51,568 nt of DNA from Roseicyclus sediminis (GCF_025515305.1 NZ_JAOPHT010000023.1:1-51568), one strand, 5' to 3'. Positions 17,804 through 26,794 are shown, counted from the first letter of the stretch. Notes: generated from the letters alone by a model not told the origin. Made by a program: numbers and translations.

Positions 17804-19438
17804 TCAGATCTCGGCCGCTGCCTTCCTCAGCTCGAATTTCTGGATCTTGCCGGTGGATGTCTTGGGCAACTCCCGGAACACCACGCGCTTGGGCGTCTTG
17901 AACCCGGCCAGCCGCTGCCGGGCGAAGGCGATGATCTCCTCCTCGGTCGCCTCGGCGCCCTCTTTCAGCTCGACGAAGGCGCAGGGCACCTCGCCCCATT
18001 TCTCGTCGGCCTTGGCCACCACGGCGCAGAGCAGGACCGCAGGATGATGCATCAGCGCGCCCTCCACCTCGACCGAGGAGACGTTCTCGCCGCCCGAGAT
18101 GATGATGTCCTTCGCGCGGTCGGCGATCTGGATGTAGCTGTCGGGGTGCTGCAGCGCGATGTCGCCGGTGTGGAAATAGCCGCCCTTGAAGGCCTCGTTC
18201 GTGGCGCGCGGGTTCTTGTAGTAGCCCTTCATCGTCGAATTGCCGCGCATCATGATCTCGCCCAGTGCGGCACCGTCCATTGGGATCTGCTCCATCGTGA
18301 CGGGGTCCATGACGGTGATGTGGTCCATGTTCGGGAAGGCCACGCCCTGCCGCGCCTTGACCGCCGCGCGGTCGGCCCCGGTCAATTCGCCCCAGCGGTC
18401 CTCCTGCCAGGTGCATTCCGTCGCGGGTCCGTAGACCTCGGTCAGACCATAGACCTGGGTGACGTTGAAGCCCATCGTCTCGATGGCGGCCAGCGTGGCG
18501 GCGGCGGGCGGCGCGCCGGCGGTGAAGACCTCGACGGTATGATTGAAACTCCGCCGCTCGTTCTCCTTCGCGTTGACGATCATGTTCAGCACGATGGGCG
18601 CGCCGCCGAAATGGGTCACGCCCTCGTCCGCGATGGCGTCGTAGATCGCGCTTGCGGTGATGTCGCGGCAGCAGACGGTGGTGCCGCCCACCGCGGGCAT
18701 GGTCCAGACATGGCACCAGTTGTTGCAGTGAAAGAGCGGCACGATCGTCAGGTAGGTGGGATAAAGCGTCATCCGCCACGAGATCGGCGTCCCGAGCGTG
18801 ATGAGATACGCTCCCCGGTGGTGGTAGACGACGCCCTTCGGCCGCCCCGTCGTGCCGGACGTGTAGTTGAGCGCGATGCTCTCCCACTCGTCTTCCGGCA
18901 TGATCCAGGCGAAATCCGCGTCGCCCTCGGCCAGGAGCTGCTCATAGGTGATGTGACGGCCCGAGGCGTGGTAGCCCGCCGCCTCGTCGGGCACCTCCAC
19001 GATCAGGGGCAACTCCTCGGCCTCCATCTCCTTCAGCGCGGCCTCGACGACGCCGAGGAACTGGGTGTCGCACAGGACGATCTTCGCCTCGCCATGGTCG
19101 AGGATGTAGGAGATCGTGCCGACATCCAGCCGGACGTTGATGGAGTTGAGGACCGCGCCGCACGCGGGCACGCCCCAATGCGCCTCGACATGAGGGTAGG
19201 TGTTGGGCAGGACGGCCGCGACCACGTCGCCCGGCGCCACCCCGCGCCTGGCCAGCGCCGAGGCGAGGCGGGTGACGCGCGCATGATGCTCGGCGTAGGT
19301 GGTGCGGAAGCCGCGATCCACGACGGCATCGCGCTGCGGAAAGACGCGCGCGGCGCGGATCAGGTGGGACAGGGGGGTCAGCGGCACGAAATTCGCCGGC
19401 CGCTTCTCCAGTCCGGTTTCATCCTTCATCCAGCCCAT
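17804..19438 (-). CDS. Acyl-CoA ligase, DmdB-like (3-methylmercaptopropionyl-CoA ligase family)
   Basis: This AMP-forming acyl-CoA synthetase has 544 residues. The P-loop is YTSGTTGRPKGVVYHH near 189-204, the adenylate motif is YGLTE near 329-333, the GGYFHTGDIA hinge region follows near 424-433, and the C-terminal catalytic lysine lies in KTSTGKIQKF at about residue 531. The N-terminal MGWMKDETGLEKRPANF and C-terminal motif match roseobacter DmdB-type proteins, which activate 3-methylmercaptopropionate from DMSP and also short fatty acids. The ATG at 19438 follows a strong AAGGAGGGGG site; the open frame upstream is not needed. A general medium-chain acyl-CoA ligase is the alternative. Confidence 0.85.
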   Translation of the reverse strand: MGWMKDETGLEKRPANFVPLTPLSHLIRAARVFPQRDAVVDRGFRTTYAEHHARVTRLASALARRGVAPGDVVAAVLPNTYPHVEAHWGVPACGAVLNSINVRLDVGTISYILDHGEAKIVLCDTQFLGVVEAALKEMEAEELPLIVEVPDEAAGYHASGRHITYEQLLAEGDADFAWIMPEDEWESIALNYTSGTTGRPKGVVYHHRGAYLITLGTPISWRMTLYPTYLTIVPLFHCNNWCHVWTMPAVGGTTVCCRDITASAIYDAIADEGVTHFGGAPIVLNMIVNAKENERRSFNHTVEVFTAGAPPAAATLAAIETMGFNVTQVYGLTEVYGPATECTWQEDRWGELTGADRAAVKARQGVAFPNMDHITVMDPVTMEQIPMDGAALGEIMMRGNSTMKGYYKNPRATNEAFKGGYFHTGDIALQHPDSYIQIADRAKDIIISGGENVSSVEVEGALMHHPAVLLCAVVAKADEKWGEVPCAFVELKEGAEATEEEIIAFARQRLAGFKTPKRVVFRELPKTSTGKIQKFELRKAAAEI

Positions 19439-19584
19439 TTGGCCCCCTCCTTCACAGCGCAAGAATCTTCGTCAAGACATGGCGCGACGCGCAAGAAAAG
19501 GAAAGGGCAGAGGGCGCGAATGCCGCGCAGCTGTCCCGCGCGGTGCGGCTTGCGGCTCGGGCAAGGAAAGGGCGCGGGCGGGCG

Positions 19585-20253
19585 TCAGGCCGACCCGTCT
19601 TCGGGCGGGAGAACCTCGACCCCGGTCACGAGGATGATCTCGCATCCGCCGATGATCGTATTGTCGTCCCGCCGCGTCGAGGAGCGCCAGGGCGCGATCC
19701 CGTCGCCCGTCACCGCCACGAGGTAGCCGCGGATGCGGATGCGCTGGCCGATTTCCACGGCCATCAGCGCCGCGTTCACCGCCGCGTCGGCGGGGATCAG
19801 GTGGTTGTTGGTGATCTGCTCTTCCCAGTCCGCGGGCAGGACCGCCTCGGGGCCGGGACGATAGTTCACGCCGCGCGGCACGGCGCGGAACGCGATGGCA
19901 TCCGCGCGCCCCGGCTCGGCCAGGTCGCCCCAGACGATGCCGAGATCGAGCGGCGAGACCGCGCTGGTCGCGTCGCGGCGATACTCCCGCCGGGTCACGA
20001 CGCGGCCTTCGAGAACGTAGCCATGCAACAGCCGCGCCTCGAAGCCGTCGCCCAGCTCGACCCGCATCGCGGCCACGCTGGTCTGGGCGGGGGCGCCGCC
20101 CGGCGCGGCGGTCAGGGGAAGGGAGGGAAGGCGCGCGGTCTCGACCGCGGTCGCCAGCTCGGCGCGCGGCGCGTTCCGCTCGCCGGCCATCGTGAAGATG
20201 AAGGCGGCTGCGGCGACGAAAAAGAGCGTGGTCTTTGTCCCCTCGTCGAACAT
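19585..20253 (-). CDS. Conserved hypothetical exported or membrane-anchored protein
   Basis: The 222-residue protein starts with a short cytoplasmic stretch and a hydrophobic segment at about 9-23, likely an uncleaved anchor. The rest is soluble and beta-rich. Conserved-looking blocks are EYRRDATSAVSPLDLGIVWG, NNHLIPADAAV, IRIRGYLV and the terminal RSSTRRDD with a single Cys. I have seen this block order in other proteobacterial proteins of unknown function, but no activity is assigned. It lies 91 bp downstream of the CadC-like regulator on the same strand. Confidence 0.7.
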   Translation of the reverse strand: MFDEGTKTTLFFVAAAAFIFTMAGERNAPRAELATAVETARLPSLPLTAAPGGAPAQTSVAAMRVELGDGFEARLLHGYVLEGRVVTRREYRRDATSAVSPLDLGIVWGDLAEPGRADAIAFRAVPRGVNYRPGPEAVLPADWEEQITNNHLIPADAAVNAALMAVEIGQRIRIRGYLVAVTGDGIAPWRSSTRRDDNTIIGGCEIILVTGVEVLPPEDGSA

Positions 20254-20344
20254 GCCGGGCGCGGTCCTCGGTGGTTCCTGCGGTGCGTCCGCCGGCTGCT
20301 AGCAGGGCAAAGTGGCAGGAATTTGGTTCCGGTCCGCCTGGCGG

Positions 20345-21793
20345 CTAGGCCCCGGCGTCCCGCGCGAGGCCAACCAGTCGCTCTTGGAGGGCTGCATCGG
20401 TGATGGGCAGGTCGCGCAACGCGTCCGCCCCGATCCGCGATGCGGCGATGCGTGACCGCATCTCCGGCGTTTCCAGCGACGCGTCGCCCGCATGGGCCAT
20501 CGCGTGCACGAGGAGGCACCAGTCCGACCATGGCGCGATGCGGTATCCTTCCGATGCATACGCACGGGCGCTGGCCGTGTCGCCCTCGAGAAGTGCGAAC
20601 AACGCCTGCAGGGAACGGAAGAAGAAGAACTGCGGGAGGGCGGGATCCACGACCAGGAACCGGTCCATCCGCGCGCGGGCGGCGGCATGGTCGCCCTCGA
20701 AAAGCTCGATCTCGGTCATCAGGACATGGGCCATCTGGTAGTTCGGCGTGATCCGGAACGCCGTCTCGCAATCGGCGCGGGCTCCGGCGAGATCGCCTTG
20801 CATCCAGAACCTGATATTGGCCCGCGTGCGCAAGGCGTAGTCGATCTCGGGTCCATGGAAGACGGCGCGCTCGGCCAGCGCCATGGCGCTCTCGGCCTCG
20901 GTCCGCGCCTCCGATACCGGGGTATGGGGCAGCATGTGGACGCTCGTCGCTGCCAGCATGGCCAACGCCATGGGGCTTTCGGGATAGCGTTCGACAGCAT
21001 GTTCAAGTGTCCTGCGCGCCGCCGCCGTGTCGGCCACGGTGATCCTGGCGTAGCGATAGGCGGCCTTGGCCAGAAGCTGCTGCAGGTCCAGTTCCGCGTC
21101 GGCGTGACCCGCGAACCGCCGTCCGAAACCCGCGATCGCGCTGACACGTTGCACGTTCGTCGCCTTTCGCGCGATGCGCCGCGACCAGACCGCCAGCGTT
21201 TCCCCGGCGACCTCGAAGCTCTCCGACCAGATCTGCCCCTCGTCGGCGTCGGCGGCCTCGAGCGACAGGAAAACGCGGATTGCGTTGCCGACCTGCCGCG
21301 CGCTTCCCGACATCGTGTAGTCAGCGGTCTCGGCATGGCGCGGATTGGAGGTGACGCGCACGCCCTTCCGCCGTGCCGTGAACTCCAGCATGTCCTCCCG
21401 GATCATTCCGGCCAGCGCCCGTACCTCCTCGTTCTGCTCCCCGCCGGTGATCTCGTCGATCAGAAGCGTTGGAACGGGGCTCGGCGGTCGGGCCGGGGCC
21501 TCGGTCTCGGCATGGAGGCGGAAGCCGCGGCCGGGCACGGTTTCCAGAACCTCGCGGGTGGCGTCCCCGATCGCAAGGCGGATGTCCCGAATGCACTGTG
21601 CAAGACTGTCGTCGCTGACGAATTTCTGCGGCCAGACATGGCCGATGATATCGTCGCGCTCCACCACCTGCCCGACATGGGCCAGCAGGTAGACAAGGAC
21701 CTTCTGCGACTGGTTCCTGAGCGTCACCTCCTGTCCGTCCCCATTCCGTAGACGACCGGTCCCGGTGTCGAACCGGGCCGCGCCTAGACGCAT
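20345..21793 (-). CDS. CadC-like regulator: OmpR-type winged helix plus TPR-like repeats
   Basis: The 482-residue protein starts with an OmpR/PhoB-type winged-helix DNA-binding domain (about 1-95). Typical blocks are LRNQSQKVLVYLLAH, HVWPQKFVSDDSLAQCI and ETVPGRGFRL. The remainder is helical, with repeated alpha-helical hairpins typical of TPR folds (about 240-440) and a possible nucleotide-cyclase-associated-like middle region. No membrane segment or receiver domain is seen, so it is not a classical response regulator. The frame is open from an ATG at 21817, but that start falls inside the repeats at 21805-21833, so ATG 21793 is preferred. Neither start has a strong ribosome site. It is divergent from the small exported CxxC protein. 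Confidence 0.8.
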   Translation of the reverse strand: MRLGAARFDTGTGRLRNGDGQEVTLRNQSQKVLVYLLAHVGQVVERDDIIGHVWPQKFVSDDSLAQCIRDIRLAIGDATREVLETVPGRGFRLHAETEAPARPPSPVPTLLIDEITGGEQNEEVRALAGMIREDMLEFTARRKGVRVTSNPRHAETADYTMSGSARQVGNAIRVFLSLEAADADEGQIWSESFEVAGETLAVWSRRIARKATNVQRVSAIAGFGRRFAGHADAELDLQQLLAKAAYRYARITVADTAAARRTLEHAVERYPESPMALAMLAATSVHMLPHTPVSEARTEAESAMALAERAVFHGPEIDYALRTRANIRFWMQGDLAGARADCETAFRITPNYQMAHVLMTEIELFEGDHAAARARMDRFLVVDPALPQFFFFRSLQALFALLEGDTASARAYASEGYRIAPWSDWCLLVHAMAHAGDASLETPEMRSRIAASRIGADALRDLPITDAALQERLVGLARDAGA

Positions 21794-21804
21794 GGTTTCG
21801 GAAG

Positions 21805-21833
21805 ATTTCAGGATCATTTCAGACCGATTTCAG
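21805..21833. promoter_or_regulatory. Three exact ATTTCAG repeats at 11-bp spacing, likely operator
   Basis: ATTTCAG occurs at 21805-21811, 21816-21822 and 21827-21833, so the copies are identical and exactly one helical turn apart. OmpR/PhoB-type winged helices bind tandem direct repeats with this period. The site starts 11 bp upstream of the CadC-like start and about 100 bp upstream of the divergent exported-protein gene. It could control both. The binding partner is inferred. Confidence 0.65.
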
Positions 21834-21935
21834 GACGGCGGCACCGCGCGGGGGCATTGTTTCCCCATCCCGGGCGGCAAGTCCACAACGCCCGGACCCA
21901 CCTTGGCCCCGAAGCCGAACAAAAGGACCAGACCG

Positions 21936-22292
21936 ATGACCCCCATCAAGACCGCCCTCGCAGCCCTCGCCGCCGTCTCCGCTCTTGCAGGCACGGCTCA
22001 GGCCGACCAGTTCCTCGTGCAGCTGACCGCCCCGCTGCCCACCGTCAGCGACGCGCTTCTGGCGAGCCTCAAGACAGAGCAGGTGGACGCGTTCGCGCAT
22101 GGCGACACCCACTACGTCGTCCTCGAAGCCCCCGGCGAGGCCTATCTGGAAAGCCTGTTCTACGCGGCCCGCGCGAATGCGGTGTCGATCGCGCACCTGC
22201 CCTTCGACTGGACCGGCGAGGCGATGTCTGAACTCGCGCTCGATGACCGGATGCGCTTCAGCGCGCCGATGGCCTGCGGCTTCTGCATCTGA
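21936..22292 (+). CDS. Small exported protein with C-terminal CxxC
   Basis: The 118-residue precursor has a clear signal peptide (about 1-23, cleavage after AQA). The mature part is about 95 residues of mixed acidic sequence with no recognised domain. It ends in ACGFCI, so two Cys are separated by two residues at the very C-terminus; this could form a redox or metal site. The ATG at 21936 has AAAAGGA upstream. It is divergent from the CadC-like regulator, with the triple repeat between them, and is followed by a strong hairpin. Confidence 0.75.
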   Translation: MTPIKTALAALAAVSALAGTAQADQFLVQLTAPLPTVSDALLASLKTEQVDAFAHGDTHYVVLEAPGEAYLESLFYAARANAVSIAHLPFDWTGEAMSELALDDRMRFSAPMACGFCI

Positions 22293-22344
22293 AGCCGCGA
22301 TATCCGCCGGTTGCCGGGATCACCTCTTCCTGCGGCATGGCGGA

Positions 22345-22378
22345 ACCGCCCGGATTGTGTGAGAGCGATCCGGGCGGT
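22345..22378. terminator. Perfect 11-bp hairpin between convergent genes
   Basis: ACCGCCCGGAT at 22345-22355 pairs perfectly with ATCCGGGCGGT at 22368-22378 around a 12-nt loop. It lies between the ends of the exported CxxC gene (plus) and the FadB-like gene (minus). It could serve both as a bidirectional terminator, although T-tracts are poor on either side. Confidence 0.6.
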
Positions 22379-22384
22379 CTCGAT

Positions 22385-24589
22385 TCACGCAGCCTTGCTG
22401 TCCACGCCCTTGCCGAACCGGCCGTAGAAGCTCTGGTTCTTCTCGGCCATTTCGCGCAGGAGCGCGGGGCAGGCGAAGCGGGGGCCGTAGGCCGCCGTCA
22501 GAGCGTCGCAGCGTTCGGCGGCATAGGCTGCGCCCAGCATGTCGAGCCAGGAGAACGGGCCGCCCGACCACGGCGCGAAGCCCCAGCCGAGGATCGCGCC
22601 CACGTCGCCTTCGCGGATGTCGGTCAGCACCCCTTCCTCCAGCGCGCGCACGGCTTCCAGCACCTGTGCGAAGAGGAGGCGGTGCTGCACCTCGGTCAGG
22701 TCGGGCTGTTCGGCGGCCAGTGGATAGCGCTCGCCAAGACCTTCCCAGAGGCCCTGCCGCTTGCCCGCCTCGTCGTAGCTGTAGAAGCCCGCCTTGGCCT
22801 TGCGGCCGAGCCGGCCCTCGCCTTCCATCCAGAAGATGAGCTCGTCCGCGCTGTCGTCGTAGGCCTCGCCCATCGCCGCCTTCGTCGCCCGCGCGATCTT
22901 GGCGCCGAGGTCGATCGAGGTCTCGTCGGTCAGCTGCAGGGGGCCGAGCGGCATCCCCACGAGCTTCGCCGCGTTCTCGATGAGCGCGGGCGCGACGCCC
23001 TCCTGCACCATGCGCACGCCCTCGTTGACGTAGGGAAGGATGCAGCGGTTGGCGTAGAAGAAGCGTGCGTCGTTCACCACGATCGGCGTCTTGCGGATCT
23101 GGCGCACGTAGTCGAGCGCCTTGGCCACGGCCCGGTCGCCTGTCGCGGCGCCGCGGATGATCTCCACCAGCGCCATCTTGTCGACGGGGCTGAAGAAGTG
23201 GATGCCGATGAACTGCTCGGGCTTGTCGCTGGCCTTCGCCAGCTCGGTGATCGGGAGGGTGGAGGTGTTGGTGGCGAAGATGCAGTCCCCGGGCACCGCC
23301 TTCAGCACGTTCTTCGTGACTTCCGCCTTGATGCGCGGATCCTCGAAGACGGCCTCCACGATCAGGTCGCAGCCCGCGAGTGCGGCGTAATCCGTGGTCG
23401 CGGTGATGCGGCCCAGGACCTCGTCCTTCTTCTCCGCCGTGACCTTGCCGCGCTTCATGCCCTTGTCGAGCAGGCTTTCGGACAGGGATTTCCCCTTGTC
23501 CGCCGCCGCCTGCTCCTGGTCGATCAGGACGACCTCGATCCCTGCATTGGCCGAGACATAGGCGATGCCGGCGCCCATCATGCCCGCGCCCATGATGCCC
23601 ACCTTCTTCACGCGCTGGTCGGGGACGGCGGGCCGGTTCGCGCCCTTCTCCAGCGCCTCCTTGTTGACGAAGAGCGACCGGATCATGGCCGAGGACGAAG
23701 GGTTCATCAGCACATGCGTGAACCAGCGCGCCTCGATTTTCAGCGCGGTGTCGAAATCAACCAGCGCCCCCTCGTAGACCGCCGAAAGAAGCGCCTTGGC
23801 GGCCGGGTAAACGCCCTTGGTCTTGCCGTTGATCATGGCGTTGGCTCCGACGAAGGTCATGAAGCCCGCAGGGTGGTAGGGGGCGCCGCCCGGCATCTTC
23901 CAGCCCTTCTGGTCCCAGGGCTTCACGATGTCGGCGTCTGTGGCGTTCAGCACCCATTCCTTGGCCCGTGCCAGAAGCTCTCCCGCTGGCACGACCTCGT
24001 CCACGAGCCCCGCGCCCTTCGCCTTCCTTGGGTCGAGCATCTTGCCTTCGAGCAGGACCGGGGCTGCCGCCATGGCGCCCACCATGCGCGCGTAGCGCGT
24101 CGTGCCGCCGCCACCGGGGAAAATGCCGACAAGGATCTCGGGCAGGCCGATCCTGGCCTTGGGATTGTCCGCCGCGATGCGCCGATGGCACGCCAGCGCG
24201 ATCTCGGTTCCGATGCCCGCGCAGGTGCCGGTGATCGCGCAGACCACGGGCTTGCCGCCCTTGTTGGTCTTGGGGTCCATCCCCGCGCGCTCCAGCTTCC
24301 GCAGGATCCGGTGGCCGTTCATCGTGAAGTCGAAGAGGCCCTGCGCCGGGTCCTCTCCCGCCTCCTCGCGGATCACGGCGAGCGTGTTGAGATCCATGCC
24401 ACCCGCGAAGGTCTCCTTGCCGGAGGTGATGACGATGCCCTTCACGGCCTCGTCGGCCAATGCCGCGTCGATCAGGCCGTCGACCTCGGCGAAGGCCTCG
24501 CGGGTCAGGACGTTCATGGATTTCGACGCGACGTCCCAGGTGATGACGGCGACACCGTCCGCATCGGTCTTCATGGTGAAATCGGTCAT
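22385..24589 (-). CDS. Fatty acid oxidation multifunctional enzyme (enoyl-CoA hydratase / 3-hydroxyacyl-CoA dehydrogenase)
   Basis: The 734-residue protein is a FadB/FadJ-type alpha subunit. Residues about 1-200 form the crotonase domain with the oxyanion-hole stretches FAGGMDLN and GTCAGIGTEIAL. Residues about 320-505 form the NAD-binding domain with VGIMGAGMMGAG and the catalytic-dyad motif FIGIHFFSPVDKMALVEII. The C-terminal 3HCDH domain follows. It hydrates enoyl-CoA and oxidises 3-hydroxyacyl-CoA. With the thiolase gene upstream on the same strand it completes the beta-oxidation spiral. The ATG at 24589 was chosen at the start of homology. It lies 80 bp after an NTF2-like gene, so it may have its own promoter. 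Confidence 0.93.
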   Translation of the reverse strand: MTDFTMKTDADGVAVITWDVASKSMNVLTREAFAEVDGLIDAALADEAVKGIVITSGKETFAGGMDLNTLAVIREEAGEDPAQGLFDFTMNGHRILRKLERAGMDPKTNKGGKPVVCAITGTCAGIGTEIALACHRRIAADNPKARIGLPEILVGIFPGGGGTTRYARMVGAMAAAPVLLEGKMLDPRKAKGAGLVDEVVPAGELLARAKEWVLNATDADIVKPWDQKGWKMPGGAPYHPAGFMTFVGANAMINGKTKGVYPAAKALLSAVYEGALVDFDTALKIEARWFTHVLMNPSSSAMIRSLFVNKEALEKGANRPAVPDQRVKKVGIMGAGMMGAGIAYVSANAGIEVVLIDQEQAAADKGKSLSESLLDKGMKRGKVTAEKKDEVLGRITATTDYAALAGCDLIVEAVFEDPRIKAEVTKNVLKAVPGDCIFATNTSTLPITELAKASDKPEQFIGIHFFSPVDKMALVEIIRGAATGDRAVAKALDYVRQIRKTPIVVNDARFFYANRCILPYVNEGVRMVQEGVAPALIENAAKLVGMPLGPLQLTDETSIDLGAKIARATKAAMGEAYDDSADELIFWMEGEGRLGRKAKAGFYSYDEAGKRQGLWEGLGERYPLAAEQPDLTEVQHRLLFAQVLEAVRALEEGVLTDIREGDVGAILGWGFAPWSGGPFSWLDMLGAAYAAERCDALTAAYGPRFACPALLREMAEKNQSFYGRFGKGVDSKAA

Positions 24590-24669
24590 CTGGCGATCCT
24601 TTCGTGGCTTGTCCGTGAAATGGGGTGCGCGTCGGTCGCGCGGCCCCGTCTATGTTCCGTTCCGCGCGA

Positions 24670-25122
24670 TCATTCCGGTCTCGGTCGCGCCGCGCGCAGC
24701 TGTTCCTGCGACAGGATCGAGCAGTTGCGATTCCGCACGGCCGAGGCGATCCCCGCGCCCCGCCATGCTCCGTCCTCGAAGCGAAGGAACATCCGGTTGC
24801 GGTAGGGGGGCACGACAAACGTGCCGCCGCGCAGGATGTAGGTCACGTGCTCGCCCTCGATCTCGGTGCCGCCGCCGGCGAAGTCGGCGCGGTCGCAGAT
24901 GCGATGATATTCCGTCGCGCCCATCCGGCCGAGGAACGCCCCGAAGGACGCCGCGGCCTCTTCCATCATCCCGGGGCCGTCGAAACTCACGAGCCCGTCC
25001 TCGGTCTCGATGGTCTGGGGATAGCACATGCCGGCCGCAACCGCCGCGTAGTCCCGCGCCATCATCTTGTGCGACACGGCGTCGAGGAACCCTTGGTAGA
25101 TCTCGCCGGCGGTCTGGGTCAT
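24670..25122 (-). CDS. NTF2/SnoaL-like protein, copy 2
   Basis: The 150-residue protein looks like the NTF2-like cone fold: an N-terminal helix (IYQGFLDAVSHKMMARD), then alternating strands and a C-terminal RFEDGAWRGAGIASA strand pair. It is clearly related to the gene directly upstream: both start with a 12-residue lead into IYQxFLD, and both have blocks ending in a YxRI or YHRI helix. Its ATG overlaps the upstream stop as ATGA, so the pair is coupled. Members of this fold range from isomerases to binding proteins, so no reaction is assigned. It lies between thiolase and the FadB-like gene. Confidence 0.75.
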   Translation of the reverse strand: MTQTAGEIYQGFLDAVSHKMMARDYAAVAAGMCYPQTIETEDGLVSFDGPGMMEEAAASFGAFLGRMGATEYHRICDRADFAGGGTEIEGEHVTYILRGGTFVVPPYRNRMFLRFEDGAWRGAGIASAVRNRNCSILSQEQLRAARPRPE

Positions 25123-25550
25123 GAATTGTCCGTCCTCGGCAGGATGTCGGGCCAGGCGACGAACCGCGTATGATGCCGCGTCCGCGACGAACCCCAGACG
25201 CCGTCCCGGAGCCTGAGTTCGGTCTCGTTCTCGAAGCGCGGCGCCACGAGCTTGCCGCCCGCGGTGATCGCCGCCTCGTGCCGGCCATGGATGCGGTCCG
25301 GCCCGTCGAATTCGGCCTGCTTCGCGATGCGCGCGTAGCAATCCGTGCCCTGCGACAGAAGCGCGTCGGCGAAGCCGAAGAAATGGCGCCGCGCGGTCGC
25401 GGCGTCCGCGACTTCGAAGGTGCCGGCATCCGTGACGATGACATGCGGCAGGAAGACACGCGCGAGGAAGGCCTCGGCGTCCCGCGCGAGCAGCGCCGCG
25501 GCCGTGACGTCGAGGAATTCCTGGTAGATGCGCATGGCCTCCGTGCCCAT
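25119..25550 (-). CDS. NTF2/SnoaL-like protein, copy 1
   Basis: The 143-residue protein is a paralog of the downstream neighbour (IYQEFLDVTAAALLARD against IYQGFLDAVSHKMMARD). The ATG at 25550, 5 bp after the thiolase stop, gives exactly the same N-terminal length as the paralog and is preferred over ATG 25535, despite the lack of a clear ribosome site; coupling to thiolase translation would explain this. A helix-then-sheet NTF2-like fold is inferred. The function is unknown. The paired arrangement suggests a heterodimer. Confidence 0.72.
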   Translation of the reverse strand: MGTEAMRIYQEFLDVTAAALLARDAEAFLARVFLPHVIVTDAGTFEVADAATARRHFFGFADALLSQGTDCYARIAKQAEFDGPDRIHGRHEAAITAGGKLVAPRFENETELRLRDGVWGSSRTRHHTRFVAWPDILPRTDNS

Positions 25551-25555
25551 CGAGG

Positions 25556-26767
25556 TCACACACGCTCGATGATCGTGGCGGCCCCCATGCCTGACGCGAC
25601 GCAGAGCGTGGCGAGGCCCGTGCCCTTGCCGGTGCGCTCCAGCTCGTCCAGCAGCGTGCCGAGGATCATCGCGCCGGTGGCCCCCAGCGGATGGCCCATG
25701 GCGATGGCCCCGCCGTTCACGTTGACGCGGTCGTGGTCGACGTCGAAAGCCTGCATGAAGCGCAGCACCACCGAGGAGAACGCCTCGTTCACCTCGAAGA
25801 GATCGATGTCGCCGATCCCCATCCCGCTGTCGGCGAGGATCTTCTGCGTCGCCGGAACGGGTCCGGTCAGCATGATCGTCGGGTCGGTGCCGATCTTGGC
25901 GGTGGCCCGGATGCGGGCGCGGGGCGTAAGGCCGTGTTTCTCGCCGAATTCCCGGTTCCCGATCAGGAGTGCCGCCGACCCGTCCACGATTCCGCTGGAA
26001 TTGCCGGCGTGGTGGATGTGCTCGATCCGCTCCAGGTGCGGGTATTTCATCAACGCCACGGCGTCGAACCCGGGCATCTGCTCGCCCATGTCCTTGAAGG
26101 ACGGCTTCAGCGCGCCGAGCGACTGCATGTCGGTGCCGGGCCGCATGTATTCGTCTCGGTCGAGAATGGTCAGGCCGTTGATGTCCTTCACCGGCACGAC
26201 GGACTTCGCGAAACGGCCCTCTTCCCAGGCCTTCGCCGCGCGCTTCTGGCTCTCGACGGCGAGCGCGTCCGCGTCGTCGCGGGAGAAGCCGTACTCGGTC
26301 GCGATGATATCGGCCGAGATGCCTTGCGGGACGAAATAGGTTTCCATGGCGATCGAGGGATCGACGGCGATGGCCGCCCCGTCCGAGCCCATGGGGACGC
26401 GGCCCATCATCTCGACCCCGCCCGCGATATAGGCCGCGCCGGCGCCGCCCCTCACCTGGTTCGCGGCGAGGTTTACGGCCTCGAGCCCGGAGGCGCAGAA
26501 GCGGTTGATGGCGAGGCCCGGGATGCGCTCGTCGAGGTTGGAGGCGAGAACGGCGGTCCGCGCGAGGCAGCCGCCCTGTTCGCCGACCTGCGTGACGTTG
26601 CCCCAGATCACGTCCTCGACCGCATGGCCGTCGAGATCGTTCCGGTCCTTCAGCGCGTTGAGCGTGAAGGCCGAAAGCCGCGCGGCGGTCACCTCTTGCA
26701 GGGCGCCGTCCTTGCGGCCCTTGCCGCGGGGCGTGCGGATCGCGTCGTAGATATAGGCGTCGGTCAT
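25556..26767 (-). CDS. fadA: Acetyl-CoA acyltransferase (thiolase), FadA-like
   Basis: The 403-residue thiolase cleaves 3-ketoacyl-CoA with CoA to acetyl-CoA and a shortened acyl-CoA. The nucleophilic Cys lies in NRFCASGLEAVN near 88-99. The second signature is NVNGGAIAMGHPLGATG near 348-364, with its His, and the third, CVASGMGAA near 389-397, holds the acid/base Cys. The ATG at 26767 follows an AGAGGA site. It lies 27 bp after the GST gene and 5 bp before the first NTF2-like gene, so an operon is likely. Biosynthetic acetoacetyl-CoA thiolase is an alternative, but the beta-oxidation context favours FadA. Confidence 0.9.
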   Translation of the reverse strand: MTDAYIYDAIRTPRGKGRKDGALQEVTAARLSAFTLNALKDRNDLDGHAVEDVIWGNVTQVGEQGGCLARTAVLASNLDERIPGLAINRFCASGLEAVNLAANQVRGGAGAAYIAGGVEMMGRVPMGSDGAAIAVDPSIAMETYFVPQGISADIIATEYGFSRDDADALAVESQKRAAKAWEEGRFAKSVVPVKDINGLTILDRDEYMRPGTDMQSLGALKPSFKDMGEQMPGFDAVALMKYPHLERIEHIHHAGNSSGIVDGSAALLIGNREFGEKHGLTPRARIRATAKIGTDPTIMLTGPVPATQKILADSGMGIGDIDLFEVNEAFSSVVLRFMQAFDVDHDRVNVNGGAIAMGHPLGATGAMILGTLLDELERTGKGTGLATLCVASGMGAATIIERV

Positions 26768-26794
26768 CGGGGATGTCCTCTGGTCGGTGTCTTG

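Noticed and set aside
19480-19637. Basic plus-strand peptide with CGSGK, like a SEC-C zinc motif
   Set aside because: Only part of the motif is present, the rest is Arg-rich low complexity, and most of it overlaps the 222-residue gene or its leader.
22337-24805. 822-codon plus-strand frame opposite the FadB-like gene
   Set aside because: Same shadow effect; no ribosome site, no domain pattern, and the minus strand has complete catalytic motifs.
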